From positions 9,828,001 to 9,892,000 of the forward strand of contig NZ_CP107942.1 of NCBI RefSeq assembly GCF_036053395.1: a stretch of 64,000 bases of DNA, read 5' to 3'. Positions 51,981-57,760 of this stretch are shown piece by piece; the stretch's first letter is position 1; every line of letters starts with the position of its first letter. The translations under genes were made by a program, and so were the position numbers. Below the pieces are notes generated by a model, which saw only the letters and a program-made list of their open reading frames with translations, ran no database searches and had not been told where the DNA came from. Origin of the DNA: Actinoplanes sp. NBC_00393 (GTDB taxonomy: Bacteria > Actinomycetota > Actinomycetes > Mycobacteriales > Micromonosporaceae).

Positions 51981-53413
51981 TCTAACTCGAAAATCGATCG
52001 GGACCGTACGCGCGGCAGCATCCCGCGTCGCGAAGCGGCGTGGGATGGGTCTTGGTTGCAGCGGTGGCTAGGCGGCGAGGTCGAGGGTGACGTGGTAGCC
52101 GAGGGCTTCGAGCTGGCGGATGTGGTTGCGTTTGCGGCGTTCGGTGTCGGTGCGGCTGAGGTAGAAGCCAGCGCCGAGATCATGGAAGCGGGCCTCGGCG
52201 GCGGACAGCAGATGCCAGATGATCGTCAGGACTGAACGGCCGACCGCGACGATCGCGCGTTTGGCGCCGCGTCTTCGCGCGATGCGCCGGTACCGTTCGC
52301 CGAGGAACGTGTCGGTCCGGGCGGCGGAGACGGCGATCTGCCCGAGGACTCGGGCGAGGTAGCGGTTGCCGTGCCCGGTCGAGCCGTTGCCTTTACGGCG
52401 GCCGGCGGACTCTTTGACGCCGGGCGCGAATTTCGCCCAGCCGGCCAGGTGCGCCGGGGTCGGGAAGCGGGTCATGTCCACACCGATCTCGGCGATGATC
52501 GTGGCAGCGGCGGCCGAGCCGATCCCGGGGATCTCAAGCAGCCGGGCCGCCGCCGCGGCGAAAGGGGCCAGTTCCTCCTCGATCCGGGCGTCGACCTCGC
52601 GGATGTCGGTCTCAATCGCCTCGACGCGGGCGATCATCTTGCCCAGCAGGAACGCGTGATGATCGGTGAAGTGGCCGGTCAGCGATTCCTGCAACGCGGG
52701 GATCTTGCGCCGCAGGCTGGACCGGGCCAACTCGGCGAGAGAGTGCGGATCACGCTGCCCGCCGATCAGCGCGGCCATCATCAACCTTCCGGAAACCCCG
52801 AACAGGTCACTGACCACGACGGACAACTTGATCTGTGCGTCCTCGAGGAGCTTCTCCGCACGCTGGCGTTCCGCGCCGGCTTCAGCGATCAGGTCAACCC
52901 GGTAGCGAGTCAAGTCGCGCAGCATCCGGATCGGCGCGGGCGGCACGAAACTCGGCCGGATCATCTGCCGCTCGGCAACCTTGCACAACCAGACCGCGTC
53001 CAGCCTGTCGGTCTTGGGTCGGCCCGGCAGGTGCTTGACGTCGCGGGCGTTAACCAGCCACACCTCGAACCCATGCGCCTCGAGCAGGTAGAACACCGGC
53101 TTCCAATAGTCACTGGTCGCCTCCATCACCACCCGGGTCACACCCAACACGGCAAGACGTTCGGCCAAACCGATCAGCGACCGGGTCATCGTCGCGTAAG
53201 TCCGCACTTCCTGCAGCCGCCGGCCGTTCCTCGCCTCATCCGGCACCCGCGCGCAACACACCAGCGATGCCTTGCCGATGTCCAGCCCGGCGACATGCGT
53301 GATGATCTCGTCTTCGTCCTGAGCCTGCTCCAGCACCCGACACCCTCCCGACCAGCCCGAACCACATGGGGGAGATCGCCCGCGGCAGCCACAGGATGGG
53401 TGAATCTAACTCG
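51981..53413 (-). mobile_element. IS110-family insertion sequence (boundaries approximate)
   Basis: The element contains the IS110 transposase gene and short non-coding ends. TCTAACTCG occurs at 51981-51989 and again at 53405-53413 in direct orientation, which could mark the two junction cores about 1.42 kb apart. IS110 elements lack terminal inverted repeats, so ends cannot be fixed by reading. A hairpin at 52019-52048 (CATCCCGCG with CGTGGGATG) follows the transposase stop. If a bridge RNA is encoded in the left end, the element may extend right to about 53560 instead. Confidence 0.6.
52068..53336 (-). CDS. IS110-family transposase (DEDD recombinase)
   Basis: A 422-residue recombinase. The N-terminal RuvC-like DEDD domain has AGLDIGKASLVCC, VVMEATSDYWKPVF and RPKTDRLDAVWLCKV. 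The C-terminal Transposase_20 domain has the helix-hairpin-helix LEIPGIGSAAAATIIAEIG and the serine motif KGNGSTGHGNRYLARVLG. The frame is intact, so the element may be active. These enzymes act with an element-encoded bridge RNA that pairs with donor and target. The GTG start follows GGGAGGG. It sits in the gap between a GntR regulator gene and the hydrolase/permease operon. Confidence 0.93.
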   Translation of the reverse strand: MLEQAQDEDEIITHVAGLDIGKASLVCCARVPDEARNGRRLQEVRTYATMTRSLIGLAERLAVLGVTRVVMEATSDYWKPVFYLLEAHGFEVWLVNARDVKHLPGRPKTDRLDAVWLCKVAERQMIRPSFVPPAPIRMLRDLTRYRVDLIAEAGAERQRAEKLLEDAQIKLSVVVSDLFGVSGRLMMAALIGGQRDPHSLAELARSSLRRKIPALQESLTGHFTDHHAFLLGKMIARVEAIETDIREVDARIEEELAPFAAAAARLLEIPGIGSAAAATIIAEIGVDMTRFPTPAHLAGWAKFAPGVKESAGRRKGNGSTGHGNRYLARVLGQIAVSAARTDTFLGERYRRIARRRGAKRAIVAVGRSVLTIIWHLLSAAEARFHDLGAGFYLSRTDTERRKRNHIRQLEALGYHVTLDLAA

Positions 53414-53563
53414 CGTGCTCGCAGCAACAGTGAAGGGCCCATAACGCGGCTGCCCGCGTCCGACTAACCCACGACCTCATACGAATCAAGAAGCGACGAC
53501 GTCAGCGGGCGACCAGCACCGATTTTCAGCCCGGAACGGGCCGCCCGCCAGAGGCGGCAGGGA
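53337..53563 (-). other. non-coding flank of IS110, possible bridge-RNA region
   Basis: About 227 bases without a gene lie upstream of the transposase. They include GCGGGCG near 53497 pairing with CGCCCGC near 53540 and several smaller dyads. In the IS110 subgroup the left non-coding end encodes the bridge RNA. GACTAACCCA occurs both at about 53461 and at the GntR stop near 53562, which may mark a duplication. No specific RNA structure could be confirmed by eye. Confidence 0.35.
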
Positions 53564-54199
53564 CTAACCCAGATAGGTGCGCGCGCCGTGCCTGCTCAGC
53601 GCGCCCAGGATCCGGGCGGTGTCGCCGGCCTCGACGGCGGTGAAAAGCCGCTCGTGCCGCAGCACGCCGTCGGCAGCCCGGGCGGCTTCGGCCTCGCGCC
53701 GCATGTTGACCGCCATGTAGAGCTGGATGCGCACCAGGATCGACTCGTAGAGCGCGGTGAGCTGGCGATTCCCGCTGAGCGCGACCACCTCGACGTGGAA
53801 CCGGCGGTGCGCGTTGGCCAGCTCGGGCCGGTCGTCGGCCTCGGTGGCCTTGCGGATGGTCTCCAGGGCGGACCGCAACCGGCCCAGATCCGGGCCCGGG
53901 GGAGTGCTGGTCACCGCATGCCGTTCCAGAACGTCGCGCACCTCGTAGAGCTCACGGACGTCGTCGTCGGAGAGAGTGGCCACCCGGGCGCCCCGGCGCG
54001 GAATGTGCTCCACCAGGCCCTGCTCGGCCAGCAGGCGCATCGCCTCCCGCAAAGGCGCGCGGCTGATCCCGAGCCGGCGGGTCAACTGCTCCTCGACCAG
54101 GCGCTCACCCGGATCGCTGCGCCCGCTCAGGATGTCGCGCCGCAGACGCTCGACGGCGAGCTGCACGAGACTGTACGTCTCCAGCTCGCCGTCGCTCAC
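53564..54199 (-). CDS. GntR-family regulator with FCD domain
   Basis: A 211-residue transcription factor. An N-terminal winged helix (VQLAVERLRRDILSGRSDPGERLVEEQLTRRLGISRAPLREAMRLL) precedes an FCD ligand domain with ELYEVRDVLE, HRRFHVEVVALSGN and a late RHERLFTAVEAGD-like segment carrying His ligands for a metal. This class usually represses catabolic operons and responds to a carboxylate or similar metabolite. The next genes on the same strand, past the IS110 element, are the hydrolase/permease operon, its likely former target. The GTG start 54199 opens the winged helix. Confidence 0.88.
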   Translation of the reverse strand: MSDGELETYSLVQLAVERLRRDILSGRSDPGERLVEEQLTRRLGISRAPLREAMRLLAEQGLVEHIPRRGARVATLSDDDVRELYEVRDVLERHAVTSTPPGPDLGRLRSALETIRKATEADDRPELANAHRRFHVEVVALSGNRQLTALYESILVRIQLYMAVNMRREAEAARAADGVLRHERLFTAVEAGDTARILGALSRHGARTYLG

Positions 54200-54225
54200 G
54201 CGGCCAGTGTGCCAGCCGAGGTCCC

Positions 54226-54732
54226 TCAGTTGTCGGCCAGGACCTTGCCGGTCTCCAGCAGCGACTTCAGGTCGCTGAGCACCCACGCCCAGCCGCCGCC
54301 ACCCTCGGCGGCCGCCTCCGGGCTGCCCTGGATCATCGCGGCGTGCGCCGGCGCGCCGGCCACCTCGTGGGTGATGGTGACCCGGCAGACCCCCGGGCCG
54401 GCGTCCTCGATCTCGGTGGTCAGCGTGGTGAACGGCTCGGAAGCGGTGCTCGGGTCCATCAGCATCCGCCAGGTCTGCACCAGCCGCCGCGGCGCGTCCA
54501 CCTCGAGGATCTCGCCCTCGACGATGGTGTCCGGGACCTCGAACCCGTTGGCGGCGGCGTAGTCCTTCATCTCCTGGGTGGCGGTGGAGTAGAACCGGCC
54601 ACCTTTCTTGAGCTCATAGAACTGCGGAGCCGCGTACCCGTAGCGCGCATTCCACTCCGGATCGGTGATCGCGGTCCAGATCTTCTCCGGCGCCGCCTTG
54701 ATCCAGATTCGGTAGACCTGTGTGGTGCTCAT
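54226..54732 (-). CDS. SRPBCC/AHSA1-domain protein
   Basis: A 168-residue protein of the START/AHA1-like superfamily: TTQVYRIWIKAAPEKIWTAITDPEWNARYGY opens the helix-grip fold, followed by GEILEVDAPRRLVQTWRML and the long C-terminal helix ending LLETGKVLADN. Such proteins bind small hydrophobic ligands; none can be named. It overlaps the ArsR regulator gene by 4 bases (ATGA), the usual ArsR-SRPBCC pair of actinobacteria, and is presumably controlled by it. Confidence 0.87.
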   Translation of the reverse strand: MSTTQVYRIWIKAAPEKIWTAITDPEWNARYGYAAPQFYELKKGGRFYSTATQEMKDYAAANGFEVPDTIVEGEILEVDAPRRLVQTWRMLMDPSTASEPFTTLTTEIEDAGPGVCRVTITHEVAGAPAHAAMIQGSPEAAAEGGGGWAWVLSDLKSLLETGKVLADN

Positions 54733-55049
54733 GACTCTTCCTCCAGCGTTCGCTTGAGATCGATGAGTGCGGTCACGTGATGCTCGGTGTACTTGTCGAT
54801 CCACCGGTCGTGGATCTGCCGGATCGGGATCGGATTGAGGAAGTGCAACTTCTCCCGCCCCGACCGGCGCACGACGACGAGCCCCGCCTCCTCGAGCAAC
54901 TTGAGGTGCTTGGCGACCCCGAACCGGGTCATCTCCAGCTCGGACTCCAGCTCGGTGAGCGTGCGGCCGTCACGCGCGAAGAGCAGGTCGAGCAGGAACC
55001 GGCGGCTCGGGTCGGCCAGAGCCTTGAACACCCGATCGTCGTCCGTCAT
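54729..55049 (-). CDS. ArsR-family winged-helix regulator
   Basis: A 106-residue repressor with a winged helix: VFKALADPSRRFLLDLLFARDGRTLTELESEL, then recognition helix TRFGVAKHLKLLEEAGLVVVRR and wing EKLHFLNP. No Cys metal site is seen, so it is probably not a metal sensor. It is the first gene of a two-gene operon with the SRPBCC gene. A perfect 16-bp palindrome 14 bases upstream of its start is the likely autoregulatory operator. Confidence 0.92.
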   Translation of the reverse strand: MTDDDRVFKALADPSRRFLLDLLFARDGRTLTELESELEMTRFGVAKHLKLLEEAGLVVVRRSGREKLHFLNPIPIRQIHDRWIDKYTEHHVTALIDLKRTLEEES

Positions 55050-55062
55050 GACGCTAAGTTAG

Positions 55063-55078
55063 GTGACCATTTGGTCAC
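55063..55078. promoter_or_regulatory. palindromic operator of the ArsR-SRPBCC operon
   Basis: GTGACCATTTGGTCAC is a perfect inverted repeat (GTGACCA/TGGTCAC around TT) centred about 22 bases upstream of the arsR start. Its position over the promoter region fits autorepression by the ArsR protein. Confidence 0.75.
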
Positions 55079-55108
55079 ATGTCAAGCCCCGCCAACCCGG
55101 AAAAGCAA

Positions 55109-55138
55109 AACGGCCCAGGTCATCTGACCTGGGCCGTT
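55109..55138 (-). terminator. intrinsic terminator of the former tRNA-Gly gene
   Basis: A perfect 14-bp stem joins 55109-55122 and 55125-55138 around a 2-base loop. On the minus strand it is followed by TTTGCTTTTCC, a broken T-run. It begins 5 bases past the CCA end of the tRNA-Gly remnant, as expected for a tRNA terminator, and shows that an intact tRNA gene once ended here. Confidence 0.88.
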
Positions 55139-55142
55139 GCAG

Positions 55143-55188
55143 TGGAGCGGGCGACGAGAATCGAACTCGCGTAATCAGTTTGGAAGAT
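55143..55188 (-). tRNA. 3' fragment of tRNA-Gly(TCC), probable attachment site
   Basis: The reverse complement contains the anticodon loop CTTCCAA, a variable region, the T-arm GCGAG-TTCGATT-CTCGT, the acceptor half CGCCCGC and an encoded CCA end, as in tRNA-Gly(TCC). The 5' half is missing: bases beyond 55188 form neither a D-arm nor the matching acceptor strand. A 3' tRNA fragment is the typical scar where a tyrosine-recombinase element integrated. The intact tRNA should lie at the other end of the element, to the right of this window. Confidence 0.82.
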
Positions 55189-55189
55189 C

Positions 55190-55490
55190 GCTCCCCGCTG
55201 TCATGATCCGCCCGGATTGCCTGCTCGGCGCCCGTGCGCGACTGCCCGGTGGTGCCCATTGGAGACCGCCTGCGGCACGCCGTAATGGCACGCTGCTGGC
55301 ACGGTCGTACTCACCTTGACCACCCTGCCGGCACCCCGCCTGGGGTGACCACCAGAGTCGAGGGCAAGCCGCGAAGCGGCGCGGCAGCTTGGTGGCCTAG
55401 GAGTTGACGCTTACCGACAGCCTGCGATAGATCATCCAAACGGCGCGGCGGCGTGCAACCTACCGTCTGGAAGAGTCGCCGGTCGGAGTC
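55190..55490. other. gene-free start of the putative integrated element
   Basis: This 300-base stretch holds no open frame I would call a gene. It is still GC-rich, in contrast with the operon further right. Small dyads such as GCACCCCGCC/GGGGTG near 55331-55348 are present. No integrase or excisionase gene is here, so these must lie at the other end if the element is intact. Confidence 0.45.
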
Positions 55491-55504
55491 TGTTGTAGAC
55501 AACA
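55491..55504. promoter_or_regulatory. GntR/HutC-like palindrome upstream of 55526 gene
   Basis: TGTTGTAGACAACA is a perfect palindrome around AG, of the GTNNAC type bound by HutC-subfamily GntR regulators. It lies 21 bases before the GTG of the next gene, where a repressor site would block transcription. A GntR-type gene starts at the right end of this window. Confidence 0.5.
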
Positions 55505-55525
55505 AACCGCTGTCATAGTTCGCCG

Positions 55526-56113
55526 GTGGAACCCACCGTAGGTGCAGCAGCGCTCAAAGCAGGGCTTGCTGCAATACAGCAACTACCGAAGCTGGCCGCC
55601 CAGTCAGGTCGTGTGTCTGCGGAGCGTCGCCTGACGGCGTACGAGCGCTTCACTGCGGCGGTTTGGTCGGTCGTGGAGAGTGACGCCTCAGCCCGCGCTA
55701 TCCAGCCAATCGCCGGGAAGACCCTCGGTGGCTTCTGGTATCACCCGATGTTCGTCCGGGTAACAGAGCGAGCGCTGGCCTCGCATGGTGAGTTGTTGGG
55801 TGCCTATGGTGCTCTAAGGGTTCTGGCCCCGGACGCGATCGTAAATGCCGCTAGCGAGGTCGCTGACTGCCTTGGGGACCTAGCAGCGGTCGCTGTCGGA
55901 GATCATGAGCAGCATGCAAAGCAGCAGAATGCCGTCGGCTTGACGATGCTGCCTTTCGAACTGCTGAGTCGCATCGATCTAGGAATCGAACGGCATCCGA
56001 GCGCCTCGAGGATGGGTTGGACCCCTGCGTCATGGCTTGGGTGGGCCAAATGGTGGTGGCGCGCTCGGAGGGGAGACTGGCCAACCTTGCCGGTGTCCGT
56101 GAGAAGGCCCTGA
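55526..56113 (+). CDS. hypothetical protein in the element, 195 aa
   Basis: A 195-residue, mostly helical protein (AALKAGLAAIQQLPKLAAQSG, RLTAYERFTAAVWSVVESDA, ALRVLAPDAIVNAASEVADCLG). The C-terminus is Trp-rich (MGWTPASWLGWAKWWWRARRGDW) and could touch a membrane. No family is recognised. It precedes the three-gene Lamassu-like operon by 239 bases and has its own palindromic promoter element, so it may or may not belong to that system. Base composition is intermediate between host and operon. Confidence 0.62.
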   Translation: MEPTVGAAALKAGLAAIQQLPKLAAQSGRVSAERRLTAYERFTAAVWSVVESDASARAIQPIAGKTLGGFWYHPMFVRVTERALASHGELLGAYGALRVLAPDAIVNAASEVADCLGDLAAVAVGDHEQHAKQQNAVGLTMLPFELLSRIDLGIERHPSASRMGWTPASWLGWAKWWWRARRGDWPTLPVSVRRP

Positions 56114-56296
56114 ACGTGCGTTGTTTGCCACGCTGCTAGGCCAGAGCCGATGAACCGGAGCCAGGCCGGTGCACCGGCCGATGCCGGCCGTAGGCCGCCA
56201 GCAGGCCGAGTGCGACCGGCCTGCGCTGCGCGTGCGCGGCGCCTTGATCCAGAAGAGACCGTTTCGGCAACGAATCGTCTTTTCGGGTGGCGCGAA

Positions 56297-56328
56297 TTGG
56301 CGAAAAAACGGTCTAGCGTCTCTATAAA
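56297..56328 (+). promoter_or_regulatory. candidate promoter of the three-gene operon
   Basis: TTGGCG at 56297-56302 and TCTATA (or TATAAA two bases on) at 56321-56328 form a sigma-70-like promoter with 18-base spacing, in a locally AT-rich patch that begins with AAAAAA. Transcription would start near 56335, only about 18 bases before ATG 56353. Confidence 0.5.
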
Positions 56329-56352
56329 GGATCCTGTACTTTGAGTCACACC

Positions 56353-57288
56353 ATGACTACGGATGCGCTGGCCGCCCGTCCCGCAGTGGACCCCGGCAAT
56401 GATTTCGAGCAGCGATTCTTTGGGCTGCTAAGACGCCGATACTCTGTTCAAGAGCTGGTTTTCATTCCAGCCGACATGGGTGGCGATTGTGGGATTGAAG
56501 GGTATTCGCGCGACGGTATCGCATATCAGTGCTACGCAGATCGCGACTCTCTGACTCTAAGGCATAGAACTGATAAGCAAATAGCGAAACTCAACAGAGA
56601 TACGCTTAAGATTCAAAAATACCAAACGCGGTTGGCTGAAGTGCTCGGGAGAACCAGAATCAAAGCCTACATTCTGGGAGTCCCGGAATACCATGCTGCC
56701 GAACTCATTACGCATGCAAATAAGCGTGCTGACGTAGTTAAGGGTTGGGGTATCCCGTTCATTGACCCGAGTTTCACAATTGGGATCAAGACGCCAGTTG
56801 ACTATCCGGCCGAACTAAGCGCTGCCCTGGCGGACAGAGCCGCTGAAGCGTTGCTGCCAGCGACGTCTGTCGACGATGCACAGGTGGATAGATTTCATGG
56901 CGACGAGCCGCAACTCGTCCATGTTCTAGACGAGAAGCTATCAGTAATGCGGGAAAGTCTTCGCAATCCGGCTTCTCTGCGACGAATGTTCGTCCGTGAT
57001 TTCTTGCGTAAAGAGCAACTCATGCTCTCGCTTAAGTCGTGGCCACACACATGGGAGGCGGTTGAGCGGAGGCGGGTGGCGCGTCAGGAAGAGATTGAAT
57101 TTGATAATGAGCTAAGCTCTGATCCAGCCAAGCTTAGAATCAAGGATTTGATTCAACAGTATCGATCAGAACTATTGGATGCTGCTGGTGGTCTTCGTTA
57201 CGACGATGCCAACCTCATAGCAAGAGGGCAAGTAGGAGGTTGGCTCATGGATTGCCCACTTGAGCTCAGAGGTACGGATGGAATCTGA
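56353..57288 (+). CDS. Lamassu/ABC-3C-like effector with restriction-endonuclease-like N-terminus
   Basis: A 311-residue protein. Residues about 14-110 look like a PD-(D/E)XK nuclease fold: helix NDFEQRFFGLLRRRY with Glu, strand GGDCGIEGY with Asp, then GIAYQCYADRD, where the usual QxK is QCY; a Lys-rich helix follows (DKQIAKLNRDTLKIQKYQ). A Rossmann-like middle (KAYILGVPEYHAAELITHA) and a helical C-terminal half follow. It is the first gene of an operon with a small middle protein and an SMC ATPase, the layout of LmuA/DdmA effectors. An in-frame TTG at 56341 has AAAGGA upstream, so the start is uncertain. Base composition is AT-richer than the host. Confidence 0.75.
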   Translation: MTTDALAARPAVDPGNDFEQRFFGLLRRRYSVQELVFIPADMGGDCGIEGYSRDGIAYQCYADRDSLTLRHRTDKQIAKLNRDTLKIQKYQTRLAEVLGRTRIKAYILGVPEYHAAELITHANKRADVVKGWGIPFIDPSFTIGIKTPVDYPAELSAALADRAAEALLPATSVDDAQVDRFHGDEPQLVHVLDEKLSVMRESLRNPASLRRMFVRDFLRKEQLMLSLKSWPHTWEAVERRRVARQEEIEFDNELSSDPAKLRIKDLIQQYRSELLDAAGGLRYDDANLIARGQVGGWLMDCPLELRGTDGI

Positions 57289-57760
57289 GTCAGATGATCT
57301 GGAAGCCCTTCTCGATATGGGCTTCACTTTTAGATCTCGGCCGGTGCCGGCTGCCGCAGCAACCCGTCCCCAACTACGGGTTCCGTTGTTGCTGCTGATT
57401 CTCTTGAAATGCAGGGCGGCTAAATTGCATTGGAAGGGGGTTCAGGTTTTGAGCTGGGCTGTCCAGAGTGACTCACACATGGATACGTTCGCGACAGCCA
57501 TGAGGGGTGGTCACGTGCCTCACATGCCGATCGTTAGGATTGAGCCCATGCTTGATCGTGCGATCGATCTTGCAGTCGGTTTAGGTTACGTAACTTTCGA
57601 CAGTGGTCGATCCGTAGGCCTAACTGCTTTGGGGAGGGAGCGAGGCCATGAAATATCGCGCGTACCCGTGTTTGAAGCGGAAAAACGTCGGCTCAGCATC
57701 TTAACTGGGAAAATAGCACAGTCCCAGATTGACCTTCTTCTTGAGTGGCGCAGCGAATGA
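57278..57760 (+). CDS. ABC-3C middle component / LmuC-like small protein
   Basis: A 160-residue protein with an acidic N-terminus (ESESDDLEALLDMGF) and a probable winged helix: RVPLLLLILLKCRAAKLHWKGVQVLSWAVQSD, IEPMLDRAIDLAVGLGYVTFDSGRSVGLTALGRERG. The second part resembles wing and helix of small DNA- or partner-binding domains. It overlaps the effector gene by 11 bases and the SMC gene by 4. In ABC-three-component and Lamassu systems such a small middle protein bridges effector and ATPase. ATG 57278 has AGAGG five bases upstream. Individual similarity is too weak for certainty. Confidence 0.72.
   Translation: MESESDDLEALLDMGFTFRSRPVPAAAATRPQLRVPLLLLILLKCRAAKLHWKGVQVLSWAVQSDSHMDTFATAMRGGHVPHMPIVRIEPMLDRAIDLAVGLGYVTFDSGRSVGLTALGRERGHEISRVPVFEAEKRRLSILTGKIAQSQIDLLLEWRSE

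Noticed and set aside
55143..55218. A complete tRNA-Gly.
   Set aside because: Only the anticodon loop, T-arm and 3' acceptor strand are present. No D-arm or 5' acceptor strand can be formed from the following bases.
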